Below are positions 35,733 through 44,805 of a stretch of 64,000 bases of DNA, piece by piece. The position numbers and the translations under genes were made by a program. The number at the start of each line of letters is the position of its first letter. Within the stretch, counting starts at the first letter, position 1. The stretch covers positions 186,001 through 250,000 of the forward strand of contig NZ_JAKTNR010000002.1 in the NCBI RefSeq assembly GCF_022760855.1. Reading direction: 5' to 3'. A model generated the notes under the pieces. That model was not told the origin of the DNA. It did no database searches and saw only the letters and a program-made list of their open reading frames with translations. Source of the DNA: Thermus albus (GTDB lineage Bacteria > Deinococcota > Deinococci > Deinococcales > Thermaceae).

Positions 35733-36391
35733 AGGGGCAGGACCAGCTGCTGGCGGAAGAAACCTGGGACCTCGAGGGTAAGCTCTAGTCTTCCCGCGCC
35801 CCTTTCCAGACCCGGCCTGAAGCCCACCACCTGGAGCCTCCCTTCCCCTTTCGCTGGCAGGTCTACCTGGACCCGGAAGCTTTGCCCCAGGAGGACCAGA
35901 TTCCCTTCCACTTTGAGGGGAAGGGGATTGGGGTTTTCCAAGAAGAAGTTCACCCCTGCCCGGCGCACCCTAAGGGGTTCCAAGGGAAAGGCCAGCCGGG
36001 TGCGGAAGAAGGTGAGGGCTTGGCCTAGGGTGCGGCCCTCCAGGGCCACCTCCACCCCCTCCCGGGAAAGGAGGGCCTGGGCCGTGGACAAGGCCCCCTT
36101 GGGGGTAAGCCGAACGGGGAGGACCTCCTCTTTCCTTCCGGGGGGTAGGCTGAGGTCCAGGGGCACCGTCACCTCCCCCACCCGGAGCCGGGTGCCGAAG
36201 GTGGCAAGGGGCAGGGGGAAGGGATTGGGGTTTTGGAACCCCACCCTTACCCCCAGGAGGAGGGCGGGTTCCGGGCTAAGCTCAAAACCCCGGATCTCCG
36301 CTCCTAGGAAACGGGCTTCCGGGGTAAGGGCTTGGGGTGCGCAGGCAGCCAGAAAGCTTAGCGCCAAGGCTAGCAGGGAAGCCTTTCTCAT
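35729..36391 (-). CDS. LEA14/WHy-domain lipoprotein
   Basis: 220 residues. Signal peptide with lipobox LAAC, then two WHy (water stress and hypersensitive response) beta-sandwich copies, each marked by a LxNPNPxPLPL motif (GFQNPNPFPLPL at about 55 and FFLENPNPLPLKV at about 150). Such proteins bind lipids or act in stress protection or envelope assembly; the role here is open. ATG 36391 overlaps the upstream stop (ATGA). Last of a three-gene operon with an aldolase and a membrane protein. Confidence 0.8.
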   Translation of the reverse strand: MRKASLLALALSFLAACAPQALTPEARFLGAEIRGFELSPEPALLLGVRVGFQNPNPFPLPLATFGTRLRVGEVTVPLDLSLPPGRKEEVLPVRLTPKGALSTAQALLSREGVEVALEGRTLGQALTFFRTRLAFPLEPLRVRRAGVNFFLENPNPLPLKVEGNLVLLGQSFRVQVDLPAKGEGRLQVVGFRPGLERGAGRLELTLEVPGFFRQQLVLPL

Positions 36392-37239
36392 AGGATCCAC
36401 CCCTCTTCCTTTAGCCTATCCAGAACCGGAAGGAATCTGGGCCAAAGGGGGCTTTCCGTGGGATAGGGGGGCCTGGGGTACCCTGCAGGCAGGCCCAGGT
36501 GGCGTAGGGCCTGCTTGAGGAGGGGTACCCCTCCCTGGGAGAGGAGGTTCCCTAAGGGGAAGAGCCCTTTTTGCAGGGCCTGGGCCTTCGCCAACTGTCC
36601 GCTGCGGAAGGCTTCCACGAGGGCCCGGTAGGCCCTAGGGGCCAGGTTGGCCGCGGCCAGGATGCCCCCTTCGGCTCCCAGGGCCAAAGCCCCCAGGAAG
36701 GTGGGGGCGTGGCCGGTGAAGACCCGGAAATCCCTCAGGTGGGCCTGGTAAAAGGCCAGACGGGAGAGGTCCCCGCTGGAGTCCTTGATCCCAAGGATCC
36801 GGGGGTGCTGGGCCAGGCTCTCCACCGCGGCAAGGGGGAGGTCCACCTTGGTGTTCTGGGGCACGTGGTAAAGGAACACGGGCATCCTCTCCGCCAGGGC
36901 CTGGTAGTAGGCCACCAGCCCCTGGCCCAGGCTGGCGTGGTAGTACCGGGGTGGGGTGGCTAAGAGGGCCATGGCCCCCGCTTCCTGGGCCTCGAGGAGG
37001 GCCCGCTCCGCCTGGGGTAGGGTTTCCTCCATGAGGCCCACCAGGAAGGGTTTCCGGGGCTTTAGGGCCCGGAGCCCCCTGGCCCTTTCCTCCGGGGTCA
37101 GGTGGACGCCTTCCCCGTTGGAGCCGTAGATGAGGAACCCATCCACCAAGGGTTCTAGGGCTTCCGCCAGTGGGCGAAAGGCCTCCGCATCCAGGCGGCC
37201 CTCCCGGTCAAAGGGGGTGGGGATGGGGGGAAGGATCAT
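36388..37239 (-). CDS. DapA-family class I aldolase/synthase
   Basis: 283 residues of the dihydrodipicolinate synthase / N-acetylneuraminate lyase family. (beta/alpha)8 barrel with the substrate loop YGSNGEGVHLT, Tyr in VFLYHVPQN and the Schiff-base Lys152 in GIKDSSGD. The loop has Ser-Asn-Gly-Glu, where true DapA enzymes have Gly-Thr-Thr-Gly-Glu, so it is more likely an aldolase for another 2-oxo acid (for example 4-hydroxy-2-oxoglutarate or a sugar acid) than the lysine enzyme. Overlaps both neighbours by 4 bp. Confidence 0.82.
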   Translation of the reverse strand: MILPPIPTPFDREGRLDAEAFRPLAEALEPLVDGFLIYGSNGEGVHLTPEERARGLRALKPRKPFLVGLMEETLPQAERALLEAQEAGAMALLATPPRYYHASLGQGLVAYYQALAERMPVFLYHVPQNTKVDLPLAAVESLAQHPRILGIKDSSGDLSRLAFYQAHLRDFRVFTGHAPTFLGALALGAEGGILAAANLAPRAYRALVEAFRSGQLAKAQALQKGLFPLGNLLSQGGVPLLKQALRHLGLPAGYPRPPYPTESPLWPRFLPVLDRLKEEGWIL

Positions 37240-39167
37240 GCGGGCCTCCTTAGGCTAAGGACCAGCGCCAGGAGGTGGAGCCCATAGGCCAGGATCAGGA
37301 AGGTGGGCGTCTGGCCCTCCAGCACGGCAAAAAGCCCGTAGGCGGCCAGGAGGAGGAGGACAAGGCCCAGCCCGGAGGAGAACCCCAGACTTCCCGGCAC
37401 CAGAAGGCGTACCCCCAGGGCCCAGGAGAGGGGGACCGGGGCCCTGCGCCGGGGCAGCAGGAAGGTGAGGAGGTGGTAGAGGAGGAGGAGGCCAAAGCCA
37501 GCGAAGATCCAGGGCTTCGTCCTTTCGGGAAGGGGGATGCCCAGGCGCAAAAACCCCCGGAGCGGATCCTCTTGGAGGCGCCTGAGCTCCACCTGGAGGA
37601 GGGCCAGGTAAAGGGTCCGGAAGGTGGGGCCTGGCTCCCTGGCTCCCCAGGGGTCCTGGCCCAGGTGCAAGGCGGTGCGGATGGGGCCCTCGAGGGGAGC
37701 CTGGCGGTAGGCTTGGGCCAAGGAGGCCTCGTCCCCCCTGAGGGCCAAGGCGAAGGGCAAGGAGGCTTCCTTCAGGAGGCCCAGGGCCTCCTTAGGGGCC
37801 TCCGTCAGAAGGGCGTAGCCCAGAAGGGCCTTGGCCTCAGGGGTAGGGGGCAGGGTGCGGAGCCAGTCCTGGGCTTTTTGGGTGCGGAGGGTCCCCTGGT
37901 CCAAGGGGGGGGCGAAAAGCTCCCCCCGCACCCGGGCGTCCAGTCCCTGCAGGAGGAGGCCCAGGCCAAGGGCTAGGAAGAGGGCCAGGGCCAGCACCCG
38001 TTCCCCCAGGCTGGCGTAGGCCAGGTGGAGGTGCCTGAAGCGTAGGAGTGGGTGCTTCCAGAATCCGCCCAGGTAGCCGCCAAGGGGCTTCAGGTCCTTT
38101 AACTGGGCAGGTAGGTAGAAGAGGAAGAGGTAGAGCATGAGGGCCAGGTATGCCAGGCCCAGGGTCCAAAGGGCAGGGGGAAGCAGGGTAAGCTGCGGGG
38201 GAAGCCAGGCTCTTAGGAGTTTCTCTGCTTCGCGGAAGCGCAAGGCCTGGGCAGGGTACCCCTGGGCCTCGAGGTACAGGGCCGTTTCCCTAAAAAAGGC
38301 CAACGAGCCGGGGAAAAGGGGAGTGTAGCGGAGAAGGGTCTGGGCCAGGAGAAGGGCCTTTTCGGGATCCTTCTGCCGTAAAGAGCGGGAGGCCTCGGCC
38401 ATGCGGGCCACCTCCGCCTGGCCGAAGAGGAGTTCCGGCCTGTGGCCCCGGGCCAGGAGGTCCTGGCCATAGGCCTCCAGGTCCTCCGGGGTGAGGGTGG
38501 CGGGGTCTTGGGTCCAGTAGGCGAAGTAAGGCCAAGGCTTAGGCGGGTTGAGGGCCTGGAGGAGGGAGCCTAGGGTTTGTAGGTCCTCCCCATGGCCCTC
38601 AAAGGGCAGCCGCGGGAAGGGGATGGGCAGGACCCAGTCCCCCTGTAGGAGGACCTCGGGGCCTGGGCGGAGGGCCAGGATGCGGGCCGGGGCGAAGTGG
38701 AAGGACAGGGTTTCCCCCTTGAGGCTGGTTTCCACCACCAAAAGCCCCTGGGCCACGAACACCTTATCCCCCTGGACCAAGGGGCCCAACCAGTCCCCCG
38801 GGGGCAGGGCTAGGAGGCCCCAGGGGAGCTTAAGGCCTTCCTGGGTCAGCTCAGGGGTGGTGGGGGCAAGGGCGGTGAAGCGGGCTTCCAAGGCACCGGC
38901 GGGAAGGGAAAGTCGGACGCGGTATTCCCCGGGGGCCTTGGGGCTTAGCTCTAGCTGGAACCTTCCCTTCTGGACCTCCACCTCCAGGGTCTGCTGCCCT
39001 TCTGGTCCCTCCAGCACCAGGGGGAAGCGCCCCTCGGGCAGGTCCCTACCCTCCAGGACCACGGACCGCCCCACCTGGACCTCCTTCGGGACCCCCAGGC
39101 TTTGGCCCAGAACCGGGAGCCCCACGGCCAAGAGGAGGCCGATGGCCCGGGTCAGGAACGTGCGCAT
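37236..39167 (-). CDS. Large membrane protein of unknown function
   Basis: 643 residues; family not recognised. Signal peptide (TRAIGLLLAVGLPVLGQ), an Ig-like beta domain (VGRSVVLEGRDLPEGRFPLVLEG; about 30-95), a middle alpha/beta and helical part, and at least five membrane helices (about residues 335-360, 390-410, 560-580, 590-615, 620-640). TPR-like helical pieces between the membrane segments suggest a scaffold. ATG 39167 is six bases behind a TAGAAT box shared with the divergent gene. Leads the aldolase and WHy lipoprotein operon, so an envelope role is likely (inference). Confidence 0.7.
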   Translation of the reverse strand: MRTFLTRAIGLLLAVGLPVLGQSLGVPKEVQVGRSVVLEGRDLPEGRFPLVLEGPEGQQTLEVEVQKGRFQLELSPKAPGEYRVRLSLPAGALEARFTALAPTTPELTQEGLKLPWGLLALPPGDWLGPLVQGDKVFVAQGLLVVETSLKGETLSFHFAPARILALRPGPEVLLQGDWVLPIPFPRLPFEGHGEDLQTLGSLLQALNPPKPWPYFAYWTQDPATLTPEDLEAYGQDLLARGHRPELLFGQAEVARMAEASRSLRQKDPEKALLLAQTLLRYTPLFPGSLAFFRETALYLEAQGYPAQALRFREAEKLLRAWLPPQLTLLPPALWTLGLAYLALMLYLFLFYLPAQLKDLKPLGGYLGGFWKHPLLRFRHLHLAYASLGERVLALALFLALGLGLLLQGLDARVRGELFAPPLDQGTLRTQKAQDWLRTLPPTPEAKALLGYALLTEAPKEALGLLKEASLPFALALRGDEASLAQAYRQAPLEGPIRTALHLGQDPWGAREPGPTFRTLYLALLQVELRRLQEDPLRGFLRLGIPLPERTKPWIFAGFGLLLLYHLLTFLLPRRRAPVPLSWALGVRLLVPGSLGFSSGLGLVLLLLAAYGLFAVLEGQTPTFLILAYGLHLLALVLSLRRPA

Positions 39168-39172
39168 GGGGT

Positions 39173-39178
39173 TATTCT
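39173..39178 (+). promoter_or_regulatory. -10 box (TATTCT) of the L-serine dehydratase gene, overlapping the divergent one
   Basis: Six bases before ATG 39185; shares five base pairs with the minus-strand -10 box at 39174-39179. Confidence 0.55.
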
Positions 39179-39179
39179 A
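39174..39179 (-). promoter_or_regulatory. -10 box (TAGAAT) of the membrane-protein operon
   Basis: Six bases before ATG 39167 on the minus strand. Only 17 bp separate the two divergent start codons. Confidence 0.55.
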
Positions 39180-39184
39180 CAAGC

Positions 39185-39847
39185 ATGGGTCTTTTAGACA
39201 TGGTCGGCCCGGTGATGGTGGGGCCTTCCTCCAGCCACACCGCCGGGGCCTGCCGCCTGGCCCTTTTGGCCCGCCACCTCTTGGGGGAAAGGCCCAGGCG
39301 GGTGGAGTTTGGCCTGCACGGTTCCTTTGCCAAAACGGGAAAGGGCCACGGCACCCACCTGGCCCTGGTGGCAGGGGTCTTGGGCTTCAAGCCCGACGAC
39401 GAAAGGCTTAAGGAAAGCTTGAGCCTGGCGGAAGGGGAAGGGGTGGAAGTGGTCTTCAAGGAGGTGGAGCTAGGGGATGTGCACCCCAACACCGTGCGCA
39501 TGGTCCTAGAGGGGGAGAGGGAGCGCATCACCGTTACGGGTAGTTCCCTGGGAGGGGGGTTGGTGCGCATCTTTGACCTGGATGGCTTTGAGGTGCGTAT
39601 CACTGGGGCCGCTCCCACCTTGGTCATCCGCAACGTGGATACCCCGGGCGTGGTGGCCCGGGTGGCCCGGATCCTGGCCGATGACGAGGTCAACATCGCC
39701 TACCTCACGGTAAGCCGCAAGAAGCGGGGTGGGGAGGCCATGATGAGCCTGGAGGTGGACCGGCCCCTTTCCGAGGTTCCCCTGAGGTACCTGGAGCACC
39801 TCTCCTACATCCTCTGGGTGCGGCAGATTCCTCCGGTTATGGACTAA
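39185..39847 (+). CDS. sdaAB: L-serine ammonia-lyase, iron-sulfur type, beta subunit
   Basis: 220 residues. N-terminal serine dehydratase beta domain (DMVGPVMVGPSSSHTAGACR and FGLHGSFAKTGKGHGTHLAL) and a C-terminal ACT domain (about 148-220: PTLVIRNVDTPGVVARVARIL). With the alpha subunit, which carries the [4Fe-4S] cluster, it converts L-serine to pyruvate and ammonia. The alpha gene is not adjacent, so it must be elsewhere in the genome. Leaderless start at ATG 39185. The last 4 bp overlap the convergent histidine kinase gene. Confidence 0.9.
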   Translation: MGLLDMVGPVMVGPSSSHTAGACRLALLARHLLGERPRRVEFGLHGSFAKTGKGHGTHLALVAGVLGFKPDDERLKESLSLAEGEGVEVVFKEVELGDVHPNTVRMVLEGERERITVTGSSLGGGLVRIFDLDGFEVRITGAAPTLVIRNVDTPGVVARVARILADDEVNIAYLTVSRKKRGGEAMMSLEVDRPLSEVPLRYLEHLSYILWVRQIPPVMD

Positions 39848-40827
39848 AGCTCCCTGGCGGAGGGGAGTTCCAAGCGCAAACACGCTCCGCCCAAGGGACT
39901 TTTGCAGGCTAAGAGCCTCCCCCCGTGGGCCTCGGCCACCCGCTTGGCGGTGTAAAGGCCGAGCCCTGAGCTTCCCCGTATGCCCTGCCCTTGGCGGAAG
40001 GGCTGGGCCAGGGCCTCGAGGGGCAGGGGAAGCCCTTCCCCGTCGTCCTCCACCTGCATGGCTCCCTCTTCCACCCGGATGCGCACCTGGGTCTTGGCGT
40101 GGCGCAGGGCATTGCCCAGGAGATTGGCCAGGGCCCGTTCCACAAGGAGCCTCTCCCCCCGGGCCACGCCTGCCCCCTCTACCCTCAAGGCGATTCCCCG
40201 CCTCTTGGCCTCTTCCCCATACCGCAACAGGAGATCCTCGGCCAAGGCCCTGAGGTTTAGGGTTTCCCGCTGGGGGGGGCGGGCCTCGAGGCGGGAGAGG
40301 GCCAGGAGGTTTTCCACCAGGAGGTGGGCCTGGGTCAACTCTCGCCTCAGGGCTAAAAGGAGCTCCACCCGCTTTTCGCGGCCCAGGTGGTCGGCCCTTT
40401 CCAGGTACTCCAGGGCGCGGATGGCGGAAAGGAGGGGGGTCTTGAGGTCGTGGGCCAGGGCCCCGTAAAAGGCCTCCCTGGCCTCCATCAGGCGTTGCAG
40501 GCGTTGAAGAAGCTCCCCGAAGCGGGTGCGGAGGAGGGCGATCTCCCTGGGCGGAGGTTCCTTGGGGGCAGGAAGCCTCAGCTCGCTCACCGGGCCCTCC
40601 TTCAGGGAGAGGTAGGCCAGGGTGCGGGTGAGCTCCTCCAGGGGCCGGAGCAGGCTCCGGGCCAGGAGATACCCCACGGCTCCGGAAACCAGGGCGATGA
40701 GGAGAAGCCAGAGCACCAAGGGGAGCCATGGACCATTCCCCATGAGGCCTAGGGTGAGGGCTAGGACCAGGTTGGGCAGAAAGGCTAGAAAGGCGATGAC
40801 CAGGGCCAGCCTTGCCCTAAGGCTCAT
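39844..40827 (-). CDS. Orphan sensor histidine kinase
   Basis: 327 residues. Two closely spaced N-terminal helices ([18 protein letters not shown] and [21 protein letters not shown]) leave only a very short outside loop, followed by a HAMP-like region, HisKA with phospho-acceptor His126 ([14 protein letters not shown]) and HATPase_c with N box [17 protein letters not shown] and [13 protein letters not shown]. The tiny sensor loop suggests that it senses membrane state or an internal signal. No response regulator is adjacent; it lies downstream of lepA (11-bp overlap). Confidence 0.88.
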   Translation of the reverse strand: MSLRARLALVIAFLAFLPNLVLALTLGLMGNGPWLPLVLWLLLIALVSGAVGYLLARSLLRPLEELTRTLAYLSLKEGPVSELRLPAPKEPPPREIALLRTRFGELLQRLQRLMEAREAFYGALAHDLKTPLLSAIRALEYLERADHLGREKRVELLLALRRELTQAHLLVENLLALSRLEARPPQRETLNLRALAEDLLLRYGEEAKRRGIALRVEGAGVARGERLLVERALANLLGNALRHAKTQVRIRVEEGAMQVEDDGEGLPLPLEALAQPFRQGQGIRGSSGLGLYTAKRVAEAHGGRLLACKSPLGGACLRLELPSAREL

Positions 40828-42634
40828 TCCTCCCCGCCGAAAGCACCGCCAGGAAGGCCTCCTGGGGAACCTCCACCTTGCCGATGGCCTTGAGCCGCTT
40901 CTTTCCTTCCTTTTGTTTTTCCAAAAGCTTCTTCTTCCGGGTTACGTCCCCACCGTAGCATTTGGCCAGCACGTCCTTCCTCAGGGCTTTCACCGTGGCC
41001 CGGGCGATGATCTTCCCCCCGATGGCCGCCTGGATGGGCACCTCAAAGAGCTGACGGGGGATGACCTCCGCCAGCTTGTCCACCATGGCCCGGGCCATGG
41101 CGTAGGCCTTGTCCCGGTGGGCGATAAAGGTGAGGGCATCCACGGGTTCCCCGTGCACCAGCACGTTGACCTTGACCAGGTCCCCGGGCTGGTAGCCCAT
41201 CTGCTCGTAGTCCATGGAGGCATAGCCCCGGGAGAGGCTCTTTAGCCGGTCGTGGAAGTCGTAGAGGATCTCGGCAAAGGGCACCTGGTAGACCAGTTCC
41301 ACCCTCTTGGTTTCTCCGGGAAGATAGGTCATGTTCACCAGGCGCCCCCGCTTTTCCTGCACCAGCTGCATGATGGCTCCCACGTACTCCTCGGGGGTAA
41401 AGACGGTGAGCTTCACGTAGGGCTCGAGGATCTCCTCTATCTTCGTGGGGTCGGGGAGGTCGGCTGGGTTTAGCACCTCCATCTCCTCCCCGTCCTTCAG
41501 GCGCACCTTGTAGACCACGCTGGGGGCGGTGGCGATGAGCTCCAGTCCGAACTCCCGCTCCAACCTCTCCTGCACGATCTCCGCATGGAGAAGCCCTAGG
41601 AAACCGCAGCGGAAGCCAAAGCCCAGGGCGGTGGAGGTCTCCGGCTCAAAGGAAAGGGCGGCGTCGTTGAGCTTAAGCTTTTCCAGGGCGTCCCGCAGCC
41701 TGTTATAGTCCCCGGAGTCCACGGGATAAAGCCCGGCGAAGACCACGGGCTTGGCGGGGCGGAAGCCAGGGTAAGGGGCGTCCGTGGGCCTATGGGCGTG
41801 GGTGATGGTATCCCCCACCTGGACGTCGTGGATATCCCGGATGGCGGCGACAAGCCAACCCACCTCCCCGGCGGTGAGCTCCTCCACGGAGATGAGCCCT
41901 TGGGGGGTGAAGATCCCCACCTTATCCACGGTGAACTCCTTGCCGGTGGAGTAGATGCGGATCCGGTCCCCCGGGCGCACCCGGCCCTCAAACAGGCGGA
42001 GGTAGGGGATCACCCCCTGGTAGGCGTCGTAAAGGGAATCAAAGATGAGGGCCTTTAAGGGGGCTTCGGGGTCTCCTTGGGGTGGGGGGATGCGCGTCAC
42101 GATGGCCTCGAGGATCTCCTCCACCCCTTCCCCGGTTTTCCCCGAGGCGAAGATGGCCTCGTCGGCGGGAAGGCCCAAGACCTCCTCCACCTCTAGGGCC
42201 ACCTCCAGGGGCCTGGCGTTGGGGAGGTCGATCTTGTTGATGACGGGGATCATCACGTGGCCGTGCTCCAGGGCCATGTAAAACTTGGCCAAGGTTTCGG
42301 CCTCCACCCCTTGGCTGGCATCCACCACCAACAAAACCCCTTCCACCGCCGCCAAAGCCCGGGAAACCTCATAGGTGAAATCCACGTGGCCTGGCGTGTC
42401 AATGAGGTTAAAGACATAAGCCTGGCCGTCTTTGGCCTGGTACTCCACCCTCACGGCGCTGGCCTTGATGGTGATGCCCCGCTCGCGCTCCAGCTCCAGG
42501 GAGTCCAGAAACTGCTCCCGCATCTCCCGTTCGCTCACCGCATGGGTCAGCTGCAGGATGCGGTCCGCCAGGGTGGACTTCCCATGGTCCACGTGAGCGA
42601 TGATGGAGAAGTTGCGAATGCGCCGGCTATCCAT
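40817..42634 (-). CDS. lepA: Elongation factor 4 (LepA), ribosome back-translocase GTPase
   Basis: 605 residues. G1 [10 protein letters not shown]2/G3 with GITI and [14 protein letters not shown], then domains II, III, V and the LepA-specific C-terminal domain ([42 protein letters not shown] is diagnostic in part: [17 protein letters not shown]). Acts on stalled or misfolded ribosomal states. ATG 42634 is chosen because TTGACT-17-GACGAT lies directly upstream and would place transcription start at that codon; the ATG at 42643 would fall in the -10 box. Confidence 0.96.
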   Translation of the reverse strand: MDSRRIRNFSIIAHVDHGKSTLADRILQLTHAVSEREMREQFLDSLELERERGITIKASAVRVEYQAKDGQAYVFNLIDTPGHVDFTYEVSRALAAVEGVLLVVDASQGVEAETLAKFYMALEHGHVMIPVINKIDLPNARPLEVALEVEEVLGLPADEAIFASGKTGEGVEEILEAIVTRIPPPQGDPEAPLKALIFDSLYDAYQGVIPYLRLFEGRVRPGDRIRIYSTGKEFTVDKVGIFTPQGLISVEELTAGEVGWLVAAIRDIHDVQVGDTITHAHRPTDAPYPGFRPAKPVVFAGLYPVDSGDYNRLRDALEKLKLNDAALSFEPETSTALGFGFRCGFLGLLHAEIVQERLEREFGLELIATAPSVVYKVRLKDGEEMEVLNPADLPDPTKIEEILEPYVKLTVFTPEEYVGAIMQLVQEKRGRLVNMTYLPGETKRVELVYQVPFAEILYDFHDRLKSLSRGYASMDYEQMGYQPGDLVKVNVLVHGEPVDALTFIAHRDKAYAMARAMVDKLAEVIPRQLFEVPIQAAIGGKIIARATVKALRKDVLAKCYGGDVTRKKKLLEKQKEGKKRLKAIGKVEVPQEAFLAVLSAGRNEP

Positions 42635-42641
42635 CCCTCTC

Positions 42642-42670
42642 ATCGTCCAGGGTGGAAGGGGCAAAGTCAA
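42642..42670 (-). promoter_or_regulatory. Promoter of lepA
   Basis: Minus strand: TTGACT (42670-42665), 17-bp spacer, GACGAT (42647-42642), then 7 bases to ATG 42634. The -35 match is strong (5/6), the -10 weak (3/6). Confidence 0.5.
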
Positions 42671-42700
42671 GCTGGCTCTCCTGGCGGCTTTTGAAACCAT

Positions 42701-42706
42701 TAGAAT
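42701..42706 (+). promoter_or_regulatory. -10 box (TAGAAT) of the diguanylate cyclase gene
   Basis: TAGAAT ends five bases before ATG 42712, fitting a leaderless mRNA. Lies upstream of, and divergent to, the lepA promoter. Confidence 0.5.
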
Positions 42707-42711
42707 GCGGC

Positions 42712-43650
42712 ATGGCCCCTGGGATCTGGGCGGGTCTTGTTGGCCTCTACTGGCGTCTGGCCTTGCTTCCTGCGGTGTGGATCCCCGTTGTGGCCCTCTA
42801 TGGGGACCGGGTGATGTACTGGGCCACGGCCCTCTACTGGGGGAGCCTTGTTTTCGCCTATACCTTGGGTAAGGTTACCGGTAAGGACCGCCTGGCGGTG
42901 GCCTTGCACCTGGGGGTGGCCTTATTGACCTCCCTTATGAGCCTGGTGGCCCCACCGGAGGTGGTGGTACGCGGGCTTTCCGGGGAGGACTGGCGCCTTG
43001 GGGTGATGGCTTTTTACACCGTGGGGGCCTATGCCTTCGCCGCCTTTGCCGGCTGGCCCGGGCTTGGGCTGGGATTGGCCTTTGGGCTCCTGGCCCCTTG
43101 GCCCCAGGAGGAGACCCGTTTCCTGGTGGCGGCGGGGGGGCTTTTGGCGGGCATCGGGGGCTTGAGCGTGGCGGCCATGATCCAGCGCCTTCAGGCCCTG
43201 CAAAGCCTCATCCAGAGTGAGGCCCTCACCGACCCTCTCACGGGCCTGGCCAACCGGCGTTCCTTGGAGCGGGACTTCTCCAGGCTCCAAGCCCTGGCGG
43301 CCCGGGAAGGGCTTTCCCTGGTGCTTTCCCTTTGGGACCTGGATAACCTCAAGGCCGTAAACGACCGGGAGGGGCACCAGGCCGGGGATGCCCATCTGCT
43401 CCGCTTCGCCCAGATTCTGCGGGAGGAGGTGAGGGAGGGGGATGCCCTGTACCGGGTAGGTGGGGACGAGTTTGTGGGCCTGCACCTGGGCCTAAGGGAT
43501 GGTGCCTCCTTGGAGGCCCGGGTTCACGCCCGGTTCCCTTCGGTTTCCGTGGGCTTCTGCCCGGTGGAGGGCAGGGAGCTTCTGCAAGCCCTCGAGGCGG
43601 CCGATGGGCTCATGTACCTTAAGAAGGAAAAGAGAGGGCGGTTGCCTTAG
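42712..43650 (+). CDS. Membrane diguanylate cyclase (GGDEF protein)
   Basis: 312 residues. About five N-terminal membrane helices (residues 5-140), then a GGDEF domain: [35 protein letters not shown] and the active GG-D-E-F loop at 250-254. An RxxD inhibitory site (Arg241-Asp244) is present five residues before it, so product feedback is expected. It makes cyclic di-GMP from GTP at the membrane; the helical part probably senses a membrane-related signal. ATG 42712 fits the leaderless promoter; an earlier in-frame ATG at 42652 lies upstream of it. Confidence 0.9.
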   Translation: MAPGIWAGLVGLYWRLALLPAVWIPVVALYGDRVMYWATALYWGSLVFAYTLGKVTGKDRLAVALHLGVALLTSLMSLVAPPEVVVRGLSGEDWRLGVMAFYTVGAYAFAAFAGWPGLGLGLAFGLLAPWPQEETRFLVAAGGLLAGIGGLSVAAMIQRLQALQSLIQSEALTDPLTGLANRRSLERDFSRLQALAAREGLSLVLSLWDLDNLKAVNDREGHQAGDAHLLRFAQILREEVREGDALYRVGGDEFVGLHLGLRDGASLEARVHARFPSVSVGFCPVEGRELLQALEAADGLMYLKKEKRGRLP

Positions 43651-43686
43651 GGTTTTGCACCGGGTAAACTTTTCCTGGAGGTTCCC

Positions 43687-44805
43687 TTGGACCTGGATAA
43701 ACCTGTTCAGGAACTGGCCCGCCGCTTTGCCCGGGAGCGCATCCTTCCCCAGGCCAGGCTCCTGGACCAGGAGGCTCGCTTCCCCTGGCCCCTCTTTCGG
43801 GAGGCGGCGGGGCTTGGTTTTCCGGTCCTCTTGGTGCCGGAAGAGCTGGGCGGGGCCGGGCTTGGGCCAAGGGCCTTGGCCCTGGTGGCGGAGGAGCTGG
43901 CCTATGCCTGCACTGGGGTAGCGGCGGCCTTGCTCCTCAACAACCTGGTGGCCGACGCCCTCCTCCTCTCCCGAAGCCCCTACGCCCGGGGCTTCCTCCC
44001 CCGGCTCAAGGAGGAGGTGGCCTCTTATGCCCTCACCGAACCCCATGCCGGCTCGGACGTGGCCGCCATCCGCACCCGGGCGGAAAAGGTGGCGGGGGGG
44101 TACCGCCTCCACGGGCGCAAGACCTGGATCAGCCATGCCCCGGAGGCGGCCTTTTTCGTGGTCTTCGCCAAGGTGGCGGAAGGGCGGGAAGGGATCGCCG
44201 CCTTCTTGGTGGAGCGGGGGGTGGGAGTGGAGGTGGGGCCCCCTTTGCCCAAGCTGGGGCAGAGGGCTTCCCCGGCGGCGGAGGTGTACCTGGACGGGGC
44301 CTTCGTACCCGAGGAGGGCCTGATCGCCCGGGAAGGCTTTTCCCTGGCCATGCAGGTTTTCAACCGTTCCCGGCCCATGGTGGCCGCCTTGGCGGTGGGG
44401 CTTTTGCAAAGGGCCTTGGACGAGGCCTTGGCCTACGCCGCCATGCGGGAGGCCTTTGGCAAACCCCTTTTGGAGCATGAGGGGGTGGGGTTCAAGCTGG
44501 CGGAGATGCACATGGACCTGGAGGCCGCCCGCCTCCTCACCCTAAAGGCCGCCGAGCGGGCGGAAGAGGGGGAGGAAAACGCCTTAGAAGCGGCCACGGC
44601 CAAGGCCTTCGCCGCCGATGCCGCGGTGCGGGGGGTGTCCGAGGCCCTCCAGGTCTTTGGCGGCAACGGCTACAGCGAGGAGTACCCCTTGGCCAAGCTG
44701 TACCGTGACGCCAAGGTGCTCCAGATCTACGAGGGAACCTCCGAGATCCAGAGGCTCATCATCCTACGGGAGCTGGCAAGGAGGCGGATATGGCAGAACC
44801 GGTGA
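43687..44805 (+). CDS. Acyl-CoA dehydrogenase
   Basis: 372 residues, FAD flavoenzyme that makes the 2,3 double bond in acyl-CoA and passes electrons to ETF. Motifs: [16 protein letters not shown] (flavin/substrate), [28 protein letters not shown] and the catalytic Glu349 in YEGTSEIQR. The TTG start at 43687 is supported by TGGAGG five bases upstream. First of four overlapping or closely spaced genes (dehydrogenase, thiolase, SDR, CoA transferase) forming a beta-oxidation type operon; no enoyl-CoA hydratase is included. Confidence 0.92.
   Translation: MDLDKPVQELARRFARERILPQARLLDQEARFPWPLFREAAGLGFPVLLVPEELGGAGLGPRALALVAEELAYACTGVAAALLLNNLVADALLLSRSPYARGFLPRLKEEVASYALTEPHAGSDVAAIRTRAEKVAGGYRLHGRKTWISHAPEAAFFVVFAKVAEGREGIAAFLVERGVGVEVGPPLPKLGQRASPAAEVYLDGAFVPEEGLIAREGFSLAMQVFNRSRPMVAALAVGLLQRALDEALAYAAMREAFGKPLLEHEGVGFKLAEMHMDLEAARLLTLKAAERAEEGEENALEAATAKAFAADAAVRGVSEALQVFGGNGYSEEYPLAKLYRDAKVLQIYEGTSEIQRLIILRELARRRIWQNR

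Noticed and set aside
39506-40729. 407-codon frame in another frame across sdaAB and the histidine kinase
   Set aside because: Pro/Gly/Arg-rich shadow of two well-identified genes.
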